Positions 48,732 through 58,633 of a stretch of 64,000 nt of DNA are shown in pieces. This DNA is from Wyeomyia smithii. Its lineage: Eukaryota; Arthropoda; Insecta; Diptera; Culicidae. A program made the translations under genes and the position numbers. The DNA is taken from contig NC_073696.1 in the NCBI RefSeq assembly GCF_029784165.1, forward strand, positions 115,808,991-115,872,990. Direction: 5' to 3'. Within the stretch, counting starts at the first letter, position 1; each line of letters opens with the position of its first letter. Below the pieces are notes generated by a model that worked only from the letters and a program-made list of their open reading frames with translations, made no database searches and was not told the origin of the DNA.

Positions 48732-50009
48732 GACCGTTCCGATAATTATAAATACACTTACGATCAACCGTCATTTCAAATAACGTGCAGTATTCAACCA
48801 AACGTTGGCTGCGTCATGTTGTTTACATCCAAAAGAAACAGATGCTGTCATTCTTTCTAACATTTAGTGCGAAATTTCGAAAATGTGTGGCCTTTCTCCC
48901 GAGCAAAGAAAGCAAATTGTGCACAAATGGGGCACCGTGAGTGGTCTTTCTATAAGAAAATTAGCCAGAGAAGAAGGTATAAGTGTCGGAGCAGTTCAAA
49001 CCGCATTGCGGAAGTATTGTGATGCCCCAAGACGTGGTAGAAAACCCGGGCCTGTTGATCCCACAATGGACAAAAAGGTAAGGAATACTACAAGCGGCAT
49101 CCTTCAGTATCAGTACGAGATGTGGCAAGAAAGCTTGGAACCTCGGCGAGTAACGTTATGCGTGCCAAGGGAAGAATGGGTCTGCAGACCCGTCGGAAGC
49201 AGGAGCAGCCAAAACGAAATCCAAAACAAGCTGAATCTGTGAAACCGAGAGCTCGGAAGCTTTATGACAAACTTCTGACCAAAAAAATGGGGTGTGTTAT
49301 CATGGATGACGAAACCTACATAAAACTGGATTATAAGACTCTGCCAGGACCGCAATTTTATACATCACTGAAGGGAAAGGATGTCCCTGGACCAGTGAAA
49401 GCCATTTACACCGAAAAATTCGGCAAGAAGGTAATGGTTTGGCAGGCCATTTGTGAATGTGGGAAAATATCTCGTCCATTCATTACGAATGACACAATGA
49501 ATGGTAAAATTTACGTGAAAGAGTGTTTGCAGAAAAGGTTGTTACCCATGGTTAAGCAGCATAACAATCCTCCAATCTTTTGGCCCGATCTTGCTTACTG
49601 CCATTACTCTAAGATGCACTAGGGTGGTATAAAACAAATAATGTCACATGTGTCCCAAAGGAGATCAATCCTCCAAACTGCCCTGAAATTCGCCCTATTG
49701 AAACTTTTTGGGCTTTGACCAAGGTAAAGCCGAGGAAATATGTCAAACCAGCGGACAATGTTGAAAAATTTAAAAAAGATTGGCTTAAAGTGGTAAAGAT
49801 GGTCGGAGAACACACTGTGCAAAAGCTTATGAGTAGTGTTAAGAGAAAAGTTAGAGAACTCGCGTATCCTACGAAAAATAATCCCAACTTGAATTGAAAC
49901 TGGAAAGAAAACACTTTTTATCTATATTTAAGAATAAAATGGCCCGAAAAATTCTGTATTTTTTGTTTTATTCAAGAAAGAATATGTATTTATAATTTTC
50001 GGAACAGTC
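48732..50009 (+). mobile_element. DD37E mariner-type transposon B, complete but mutated
   Basis: Inverted ends GACCGTTCCGATAATTATAA and, read inward from the right, GACTGTTCCGAAAATTATAA, with TA on both sides (48730-48731; 50010-50011). The 1278-bp element has the full layout of the IS630/Tc1/mariner superfamily and shows where the split element A was interrupted. It is about the same sequence as A with scattered changes and a 15-bp deletion after KYC (five residues present in A). Confidence 0.9.
48883..49897 (+). pseudogene. DD37E transposase B with two frameshifts
   Basis: The frame starts at ATG 48883 (MCGLSPEQRKQIVHKWG). Single-base losses relative to copy A shift the frame near 49078 (after DKKV) and near 49614 (after CHYSK). 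The intermediate frame (49122-49622) holds the second HTH, the first catalytic D (IMDDETYIKLD) and the second D (FWPDLAYCHYS). The last part holds the E (IRPIETFWALT) and C-terminus NPNLN, stop at 49895-49897. It cannot make an active cut-and-paste transposase, but both inverted repeats are intact, so the copy could be moved by an active relative. Confidence 0.85.
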
Positions 50010-50504
50010 TATAGGTTTATCACGGTGCTATTATGAAAAAAAAAATGCACCAAAGAATCTGAGGATACCATTCGCTTCGTTATGACGTCAGAATCTCTGG
50101 TCAAAATTTCAAAATCATCGTACGGTACATTTTTGAGTAATGCCCTTTCGAAGGTCGTAAGGTACAAAAAAGTGATAAGAAAACGACGAAATACTCAATG
50201 TAAAGCACGTTTTTCAGCCAGAATTTTATGAAACAACTTCCAAAATAGTTTCTACACGTTCCAAGTATTAAATTTAAAGACATTAACAATTGGTGGAAAG
50301 ATTTATTTGAAAATCCCACAGTGCACAGTGGTCTAAATTCGAAAAATCGTGATCGTTCTTGATTTGACTATGAAAAACTGATTTTATGTACTCAATGTCT
50401 TCAGCAAAATTGTTTCGTAGATCAAGACCTTACTTTTGGCGTTTTTGGTTTTTCGATCAATCCACCTAACAGTTAGATAAAAAAAATATTTTTTCTAATT
50501 TCCA
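50010..50504. other. short gap, dispersed-repeat-like, no gene
   Basis: No coding content. Phrases such as TTCAGCAAAATTGTTTCGTAGA resemble the short low-copy repeat sequence seen in the foldback arms, but no boundary could be set. Confidence 0.35.
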
Positions 50505-52445
50505 ATATACCGGATTGGTGCCGCTTCTTTGCACACCGGTCCTCCGTATAGCACCCTTCAATGCGATGTTGAACAATAAGTTTGACAGCCTGTCTTTCTG
50601 CTTCAAACCATCTAACGTCACGAAGGAGTCTAATATCTCACCGGGTATCTTGGCTCATGATGTAGAGCCTTCAAGGGTGGCACGTATCAGCCTTATTAGT
50701 TTTGCTGGGAAACCATGTTCGAACATAATTCGCTATAACTCATTTTTCTTTACTGTATCGTACGCTGCCTTGAAGTCAATGAACAGATGGTGCGCCTGAA
50801 AGTTGAATTCTCGAAACTTATCGAGGATCTGACGCAGGGTAAACATTTGGTCCGTAGTGGAGCGTCCTCCTCGAAAACCACATTGATAATCGCCAACAAA
50901 GGTCTCCGACAACGGCCTAAGTCTATGGAACAGAATACGGGTGAGAATTTTGTAAACGGTGTTAAGAAGGGTTATGCCCCGATAATTACTAAAGTCCGAG
51001 CGGTGGCCTTTCCTGTAGATTTAACATATGAGACCATCCAATCAGTCCGAGGGTCATTCTTCATCGGACCACATTCTCAGCATGATCCGGTGTAAAGCAC
51101 GATACAGCTGCTTCCTCCCGACATTAAAAAGTTCGGCTGGAATTCCGTCCTTACCAGCTGCCTTGCAGTTCCTCAGTTCCTCAGCTCCTTCACTGCTTTC
51201 TTAACCTCGTCCATGGATGGTGGGTCCACAGCTTTGCTATTACCCTCAATCAACATCCTGCTCTTTTCGACTACACTGTTATCTTCGCAATTCAACAGCG
51301 CACTAAAGTGTTCCTTCCAACACCTGGCCACTTTCGTTCTATCGGCAATCAGGTTCCCCTCACTTGTGTTGCACATGACAGGGGCTGACACGTTCCGGTT
51401 CCTGATTCCATTTATGTTCTTGTAGAAGCTTCTCGCATCGTGCCTTGAGAAGCAACCTTCCGCCTCCGCAAGAATCCGCTCCCAATGATGTCTTTTCTTC
51501 CGGCGATGGAGTCTTTTTTCAGCAGCTCTAGCTTTCCGGTATCTTCCTATGCTCTGACGAGTCACAGCCGTGGCTAACATGTGAACTCTGGCGCGGTTCT
51601 TTTCATCCGCCGCTCGCTGGACGTGGCTGTCGCAGATGTACCCAACACTTCTCCCGCTGTGGTGCTGATTGCACTGTGGGTATGCCTTCACTGTTCATTC
51701 AGGCTACCTCCAACTTGATCCTCGATCCAGTCATCAACCTTCCGCAGGTACTCTGTAGCCACTTCTCCAGTTGATAACCGCTGGATGTTCAACTGTATCC
51801 TCCTTGTCGCCCTGGATTTTAACACGTTGGACAACCGGGCGCGAATCTTGGATACCACGAGACAAAGATCCGAGTCAACGTTTGGTCCTCTAAACGACCT
51901 CACGTCTGTAACGTCTGAAAAGTGCCGACCATCAATCAGAACATGGTCGATTGTCGTTCGGCTTTCTCTATCAATCACGAAGCGGAAGAAGTTCTCCTGC
52001 CCGACCTGCGCATTTGCATCCCCGATGTCAATTTTGATGTCGTGTTATACGTTTTTTCCAGGAGCTCAAAGAACTCCTCCTTCTCTTCATCGGGTTTATG
52101 GTTGGTCGGTGCGTACACATTTATCAGGCTGTAGTTGAAAAATTTGCCCTTAATTCTCAACACACATATACGGTCACTGATCGGCCTCCATCTAATGACA
52201 CGCTTCATCTGTTTCCCTATGAACACGAAACCGACTCCTCTTTCTGCTTTCACGCGGCCACTGTAGTAGATGTGGTACTTGAATGGAGTGCCCGCAATAG
52301 GATCTACTGCCCGTAATTCGCGTTCTCCCATTTTCGGCCACCTCACCTCATGTATGCGGCAACGTCCACATTCACCTATTGCAGCTCTCTAGCTAGGATA
52401 CCTGCACGTGCCGGTTCGAGTAGAGTCCTTACATTCCAAGTACCG
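50505..52445 (-). mobile_element. decayed RTE-type LINE, copy 2
   Basis: On the minus strand: GTWNVRTLLEPARAGILAREL (52440-52378), then RWPKMGERELRAVDPIAGTP, a long endonuclease frame (to about 51980), QLNIQRLSTGEVATEY and DWIEDQVG, the basic linker (51691-51173; ARCWKEHFSALLNCED), and a reverse transcriptase so decayed that only blocks remain, including a complement of FKAAYD near 50765-50780. The element ends at about 50505 before the catalytic F-x-D-D block, so its 3' end is missing. Copy 1 (4626-7563) is its paralogue. Confidence 0.8.
51173..52346 (-). pseudogene. RTE copy 2 endonuclease and linker frames
   Basis: Three open pieces in series: 52346-51975 (endonuclease first half, ending in a frame change at the GDANAH-type block), 51978-51688 (DHVLIDGRHFSDVTDVRSFR, which keeps the H and D of the C-terminal endonuclease motif) and 51691-51173 (linker with coiled-coil character and the start of the RT N-terminal extension, DEVKKAVKELRN). 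In copy 1 the codon after DV(K/R) is a stop; here it reads through, so the two copies decayed independently. Confidence 0.75.
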
Positions 52446-52604
52446 AGTTTCCAATAATCGTTGTCCTTTTTCGTACGCCTAGGTCCATGCCGATTATTCC
52501 TTTCCGTATTTATACGTGGATCGTTCGTAGTATTTTACCTTCGGTATGCTGCCTTACTAGGGCTGCGATACCTAGATATAGATATAGCCTATATCTTAGA
52601 TATG

Positions 52605-52725
52605 GGGGTTGGTTACCCGATCTCCGCTAAGGTTACTCGTATTCCGGCCGGCACCTCGTGTAGGTTGGGATAGGGGTTGCTGACCACAATGGGGTCTCAA
52701 GTGACCCGTGTCCAGACATTTACCA
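52605..52725 (+). repeat. detached RTE 5'-UTR fragment, plus strand
   Basis: Nearly identical to 4633-4768, the 5' leader of RTE copy 1: GGGGGTTGGTTACCCGATCT, GCTAAGGTTACTCGTAT, GGCACCTCGTG and GGGGTCTCAAGTGACCCGTGT. Here it points away from RTE copy 2, which lies on the minus strand just to the left, and no plus-strand RTE body follows. It sits in front of an I-like LINE instead. Confidence 0.8.
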
Positions 52726-52739
52726 AGTTGAGCTCTTTA

Positions 52740-55095
52740 TAAATAGTTAATTTACGTCAAGGTGACGAGAACGGTACCGTCACATTTTGACAACCAACAA
52801 GTACATAGAGATGACACCCCATATGGAGGATTACTTCTAGGGATTAAAAAGTGCTATTCCTTCTATCGTATTAACCTCCTCTCGATTCCGGGCATTGAAG
52901 TTGTCGCATGTCAAATGACAATACAAGGTAAAGAGCTTTGTATTGCCTCAATATATATTCCCCCCAGAGCACAGATTGGGCAACGGCTGCTCTTTGATTT
53001 GATAGAACTTCTCCCCTCGCCACGTTTGATTTTGGGAGATTTTAACTCTCATGGCGTGGGTTCCCCTTCTAATGATAACCGCTCCTCCTTAATCTATAAC
53101 CTTTGCGATGACTGGATCTGGATCTATCTTTATGTTCGACGTCACTACGGTTGGATTGCACATGGAAGGTAATCCTCGATCCTCACGGTAGCGACCATTT
53201 GCCTATTCTTATATCAATTACTAACGGGTCAACTCGCATGCGACCAATCGACATTCCGTATGATCTCACACGGAATGTCGATTGGAAGTTATACGAGGAA
53301 ATGATTTCAATGGCGGTCGAGTCGATTCAACATCATCCACTGCTTGAAGAATACAACCTCCTCGCGGGCTTGATTCTCGACGCCGCGTTGCAAGCCCAAA
53401 CGAAGAAATACCCCGGCGTAACGAACCGCCTCCCACTCCGTGGTGGGACAAAGAGTGCTCCGATGTCTACACGCAAAGATCCGACGCGTATCTGACCTTC
53501 CGGGATGAAGACAGTGCCGACGACTTTAAACGTTATTCGGAGCTTGATACCAAGCTTAAAAGCTTGGCTAAAGCAAAGAAACGCGGATATTGGCGTCGGT
53601 TTGTAAACGAGACGTCGAGGGAGACATCAATGAGCACTTTTTGGAACACAGCCCGAAGAATGCGGAATCGCGTAACGGTCATCGAAAGCGAGGAGTCTTC
53701 AAGTGAGTGAATATTGGATATTGCCAGGAAGGTATGTCCGGACTCTGTTCCTGAGCAAAACATTGTTCGCGATGCGTCTCCGGGCCACGACGCGATAGAA
53801 TCACCTTTTACGATGGCAGAATTTTCAGTTGCCCTCCTGTCCTGTAACAATAACGCGCCTGGGTTAGATAGAATCAAATTCAACTTGTTGAAGAATCTAC
53901 CCGGCAATGCCGAGAGGCGCTTGTTGAACTTGTTCAATGAGTTCCTGGAGCAAAACATTGTACCGCAGGATTGGAGGCAAGTGAAGGTGATCGCCATCCA
54001 AAAACCAGGGAAACCTGCTTCTGATCACAACTCTAATAGGCCGATTGCAATGCTATCCTGTATCCGGAAATTGCTGGAAAAAATGATACTCCGTCGTTTA
54101 GACCACTGGGTCGAATCAAATGGTCTAATATCAGATACTCAATTAGGCTTCCGCCGTGCCAAAGGGACGGCAAAGAACAAATGGCGTCTGCGTTTTTGGA
54201 CATTAAGGGGGCTTTTGATTCCGTTTCTATTGGCATTCTTTCGGGTAAACTTCACCGACAAGGATTTTCTCCAATTTTGAACAATTTTTTGCACAATTTG
54301 TTGTCCGAAAAGCTTATGCATTTTACGCACGGCGATTTGGCAACTTTTCGAATTCGCTACATGGGTTTTCGCCAGGGCTCATGTTTAAGCCCCCTTATTT
54401 ACAATTTTTATGTAAATGACATCGACGAATGTCTGGCAAATTCATGAACGATAAGACAACTTGCAGACGACAGCGTGGTCTCTGTTACAGGAGCCAAAGC
54501 TGCTGATTTGCAAGGACCATTGCAAGATACATTGGACAATTTGTCTGCTTGGGCTCTACAGCTAGGTATCGAATTCTCTCCAGAGAAGACTGAGATAGTA
54601 GTTTTTTCTAGGAAGCATGAACCTGCTCAGCTCCAATCACAATTAATGGGTAAAACGATCACTCAGGTTTTGGTGCATAAGTATCTTGGTGTCTGGTTCG
54701 ACTCTAAAAGCACCTGGGGTTGCCATGTTAGGTATCTGATGAAGAAAAGTCAGCAAAGAGTGAATTTTCTTCTTACAATAACCGGATCATGGTGGAGAGA
54801 CCACCCAAGAGACCTTATAAGGCTTTACCAAACAACGATATTGTCTGTAATTGAGTACGGGTGTTTCTGCTTCCGCTCTGCAGCAAACACACATTTAATC
54901 AAACTGGAGCGAATACAATATCGTTGTTTGCGTATCGCCTTAGGTTGCATGCAATCGACCCATACGATGAGTTTGGAGGTCTTAGCTGGAGTACTACCAT
55001 TGAAAAACCGCTTCTGGAGCATGTCTTTTCGTATTTTTATCAAATGTGAGGTCTTGAACCGTCCTGTGATTGAAAAAAATCGTTTTATTTTTTAA
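52740..55095 (+). mobile_element. I-like LINE, truncated and decayed
   Basis: Coding blocks in order: endonuclease (PYGGLLLGIK, CIASIYIPPRA, LILGDFNSHG, then DPHGSDHLPI in another frame), a linker, reverse transcriptase (NNNAPGLDRIKFNLL, PQDWRQVKVIAIQKPGKP, PIAMLSCIRKLLEKMILRRL, DTQLGFRRAKGT; then FLDIKGAFDSV, FRQGSCLSPLIYNFYVNDI and RQLADDSVVSV with the catalytic DD) and the thumb region EFSPEKTEIVVFSRK, VHKYLGVWFDSK, up to about 55080. RNase H, expected in the I group, is absent because the element stops at a T/A-rich run. The 5' end of the endonuclease is missing. Confidence 0.85.
53714..55095 (+). pseudogene. I-like LINE reverse transcriptase, broken
   Basis: The RT spans three frames. 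A small deletion at about 54172-54182 joins RRAKGTAKN to the next block in the wrong frame, and a TGA at 54445-54447 (LANS*TIRQLADD) stops the next piece just before the catalytic ADD, which is itself intact. The thumb and connection region (LRIALGCMQSTHTMSLEVLA, LPLKNRFW) is open to the end. Good preservation suggests moderate age. Confidence 0.85.
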
Positions 55096-56416
55096 ATTTT
55101 TTTTTTAAGATAACACCAGATCTTGACGTTTTTAGGACACTTAGTATCCAAAAATGATATCGACAATGTGCCAAAAAGTGATATTTTGACCGCTTCGAGG
55201 ACCGTATTCCCGAAGTCCGATTAAGCTGAAATTTACCATGGGGATTATTTTTTCGAAGACGAAATATTTGAGCTTTCAATTACCACCCTACTGTTTATGT
55301 ACGAGACATATTGTGGCTATCTCCGAGAAGGAACAATATTTAGATTTGAAACAAAACCCATTGAGCGGCACTAAAAACTAGTTTCAAAATGATTTCAGTA
55401 GGAGCCAAATAAAGTGATTTTGGTTGGCTAAAACCAAAAATAAGTTTAATACATCAATCGTTGTACCAAAATGAATCAATACGTTTGTCAGATATTATCC
55501 AATATTTATTGCCCTAAGCAACACACAAAAAGAGGCACAATGAGTGGTGCCCGCACAATTTGGCAAATGCACAAAGTGTACTCAGTCGTATTTTTTCGGC
55601 GCGAGTAAAATGAAAAAGAGCGAACGTGGAAAAGGGAACACAAAACAAAAATCGGGAGTAGCACACACTGTTTGATGGCAAATGTGTTGTGTACTCAAAT
55701 TTGTGCGGCTCTGTCTGCACAAATTTGAGTACACATTTGAGTGAATTCCAGTTCTGTCGCAGATAGTCGTGACACGTTGGAGTGCGTCAGTTCCTATACT
55801 GTACTGGTGATAAACTCAGTGTGTGTAAAAGAAATAGTTTTGCATTTTGTACTGTTGACAGGTTGACACGCATACCGTTATCGTACTTTCTAAAAAACCT
55901 ATTAGGCTATTATTAAGCGGATTTCGACTGAAATAAAGCTTAACAAGTTGTTACTCAACAAAACTGTATGTTGGGGTCTCGTGAAACCGCACTGTTTGTT
56001 GGTAATAAGAGGTGCTGATGCCGTATACTGTACGTTGTGTACAAGTGGACTTGTAAATAGGAGTGACAGATGCAGTTTTCCAAATTGCCGAAAACGTCCT
56101 TTTACGTAGCGATCGGTTGAATAGTGATGCAATTTGAGCTGACAGTTCTGCACAGGATTATTTCAGGGATAACGATGGAATGCCATCAGTCCCGGATCTA
56201 TTTTTGAGTCAAACCGACTTTCGAAGTAAGTGGCGAAGAGGATTGCTGTTTCAAAATTAGAGCTGAACATCTCTGAAGTTTACGTTAGATGGAATGCGAG
56301 AAGATAATTTTCGTTTCTTCACAAAATCTCAGGAGCGTGAGGGATCCTTTTTTACACTGGCCTGGATCCTGCATATATAATTTGCGTGATTGGCCTGTAG
56401 TACCGTTTGTTTTTTT
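55096..56416. other. gap with a perfect short hairpin, no gene
   Basis: No coding domain. It holds a perfect 19-bp inverted repeat (separate entry) and AT-rich sequence. Pieces between 55130 and 55480 look like dispersed repeat sequence without clear ends. Confidence 0.4.
55688..55735. repeat. perfect 19-bp inverted repeat with a 10-base loop
   Basis: TGTGTACTCAAATTTGTGC (55688-55706) and its exact complement (55717-55735) enclose GGCTCTGTCT. It could form a hairpin in DNA or RNA. A short, recent MITE or a chance palindrome are both possible. Confidence 0.8.
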
Positions 56417-56974
56417 GAAGTAGAATACTTCTCTCAGGAAGTTCGGCTACATAGGGCTGTGAAATGAAAATCTAATACCGAAAAAAGTGAAAAATATGTC
56501 CAATTTCAAATGCTAATAAATCGGTTAGTATTCGATTGATTTCCTTCGTTCTTGCAGCAATAGATTGGAATATCTTCTAAGATTCTTCCCAAAATAAGAT
56601 AATTGTAATTTTATTATTCACACTATTGTACTATTGAAAATAGTCAAGCCTTGTCAAAACGAAAAATTCGACCTCTGATTGGTCGTTATATGCTTGCTTC
56701 CCAAGCACGGTCGACAGGATCATATACCTTGCAATTGAAAACATGCTTTTTGGCCTATATAAGAGCCTGTTTCAGTCGGAGCCGCTCATAATAGTTCTAG
56801 ACAGCGACAACAGCAGTCGTCCTCCCTTAGCAGCAGCACTAGCCCTGTGGTTGGTCACCACGTCTCAGGAGCAGCGCGGTTTTTCTCAGCGTGTGTCGCC
56901 AGACTGCCATTATTCCCCCCGTGTTGGGGCAGCATGAAGATTGCCATCAGGAAATCCAATTTTGAACATCAAAA

Positions 56975-56990
56975 TGCCTTTTTCAAGGCA
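56975..56990 (+). promoter_or_regulatory. histone-mRNA-like 3' stem-loop, first of three
   Basis: TGCCTT-TTTC-AAGGCA has a 6-bp stem and the 4-base loop TTTC, the size and loop of metazoan replication-dependent histone mRNA stem-loops (consensus GGYYCTTTTCAGRRCC), preceded by AAAA and followed by AATAAACA. Equivalent sites lie at 57196-57211 (TGCTTT-TTTC-AAGGCA) and 58159-58174 (TGTTCT-TTTG-AGGACA), both followed by AATAAA. Stem changes keep pairing. Resemblance only; no histone coding sequence is near. Confidence 0.5.
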
Positions 56991-57772
56991 AATAAACAAG
57001 TCATTGAAAGTTAATAATTTTTGTCAACGCAAGCAAGCATTCTGTGTTGCATCCTAGCAATTTAAATCTGTCGCACCCGTCGAATTTACTGAATGTAAAA
57101 TAGCTTCCACAGTGCATGTTGTCCGTGTATCCCAATTCCCCCAATGTTAGGGCAACTCAAAAGTTGTAATCAGTGACCGATTTTGTACCGCAAAATGCTT
57201 TTTTCAAGGCAAATAAACAGATAATTGAAGGTTAATAATTTTCTGGCATCAACACAAGCAGACAACTGTGTGGGATGCAATCAAATTCTGTTGTAGTTGT
57301 CTAATTTTCACTCTATTTAGTAAACCCCCCACTGTAGGGGCAGCGCAAAGGCTGCGATCAGCATAACCAATTTTGAATAACAAACTGCATTCAACTGCAA
57401 TAACAAACAACGCATTCACAAAGACAGTTAGTTCGACTATGCAGAGCTAATATGAAGTCGATTCAATCAATCAGCAGTAACAGAATTTCGTCGTCTCCGA
57501 GTTGCCAAGTTGCAACATGATGCAACACGCAACAGCGAGCAAACGAAATCGCTTGATGTTACAAACCGCAATAAGATACGGGTTAAAACCGTTGCGTGTG
57601 TGAAAGCACCATCGGTGTTTATTCGCTGGATACAAAAATCAAATGCGAATTGTGGAATAATTCGTCTAAAGAACGTAAGGAAATGGTAAACCTGAACTGA
57701 AAGGCGTGGCCTATTACGTAGCACCCTTCGGCTATAAAAAAGTGTTTCTGGGAAAACTAGCTACATTCATTA

Positions 57773-57881
57773 AGCAGGTATTAGACGGAGCAAACATTTG
57801 CTATTTTTGGTACGAATTTTATTTGCACAAAATAAAATCCGTACCAAAAATAGCAAATATTTGCTTCGTCTAATACCTGCT
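57773..57881. mobile_element. 109-bp palindromic MITE with TTA duplication (Harbinger/m3bp type)
   Basis: Nearly the whole element is one hairpin: the left arm AGCAGGTATTAGACGGAGCA onward pairs with the right arm ending ACCTGCT. TTA flanks both sides (57770-57772 and 57882-57884), the 3-bp duplication of PIF/Harbinger elements and of the mosquito m3bp MITEs. It is inserted in family-H copy c, after the second TATA-like box. Confidence 0.8.
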
Positions 57882-58633
57882 TTAGTCGGAAGGTGAACTG
57901 GATGGACCGTCCACAACGTTGACAGCAGTAGTAGCAGATATCAGCACTCAGCAGTAACAGAGGATAGCACAAATCACTTGCCCTGTGGTTGGTCACCACG
58001 TCTCAGGCCTCTGCCAGGCTGAACGCCAACGCGAGCGATCGGGCGAGATTTTTCCGTACATCTTATGGAAAAGTTGGATCATTTTGTTTAGAAGAATATT
58101 ACTGTCGGTAATATTACAGAGATGCGATTGCATTATATCCGATATGGAATTGAACAATTGTTCTTTTGAGGACAAATAAAACACTTAATTTGAAGAGTTG
58201 ATAGCTTTGGGTACCAGTAGCAGTATGGTAACAGCCTCAGCGGTAGGTGCAGCCGGTACTTCCCTGAGGCCGATGTTATAAGGAGTAAATGGAAGCGGCA
58301 CGGCGAAACAGTTCGGGTGTGCTTAGACGCGCATCATTTTTCGTTGTTGATATTTTCCCCACATGAAACGACGCGCTTTCGTACAATAGCGGCGGTATTA
58401 GCGGTAGATGCATTTGCCAACACTTACTCCAGTAAAGCCGTGTCTAATGTTCATTGTGAAAACATTTTTCTATTGTGTAGGCGGTGCGCATTAGGCCTCT
58501 GCCAGGCTAAACGCGAAAAGCGGCGCGAACCGATTCGCCCGGCCGTAGGTTAATGTACAGCCGTAAGTAGAGCTGTGTAAAAGTATTCTACTTCAACCTT
58601 GCGGTCGTGGCTTTGCACACAACCCTCCTGTGA

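Larger units (their letters stand above)
56417..58633 (+). repeat. unclassified interspersed repeat (family H), copy c
   Basis: Same ends as copy a (GAAGTAGAATACTTCTCTC to CAACCCTCCTGTGA), placed between T-runs. The 5' part has an inverted CCAAT box (ATTGG, 56678-56682) and a TATA box (TATATAAG, 56756-56763). Three imperfect ~200-bp units follow (around 56915-57000, 57125-57240, 57315-57400), each opening with a CCCCC..TG(T)..GGGGCAG hairpin; the first two carry a histone-type stem-loop. A second TATA-like box (57733-57739) and a third stem-loop (58159-58174) come later. A second copy of GGTTGGTCACCACGTCTCAGG occurs in each half (56853 and 57987), so the element looks internally duplicated. 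No coding frame is recognised. Confidence 0.7.

Noticed and set aside
56417..58633. A histone gene, suggested by the TATA/CCAAT boxes and stem-loops
   Set aside because: No frame gives histone H1, H2A, H2B, H3 or H4 sequence; the element is repeated elsewhere with the same ends.
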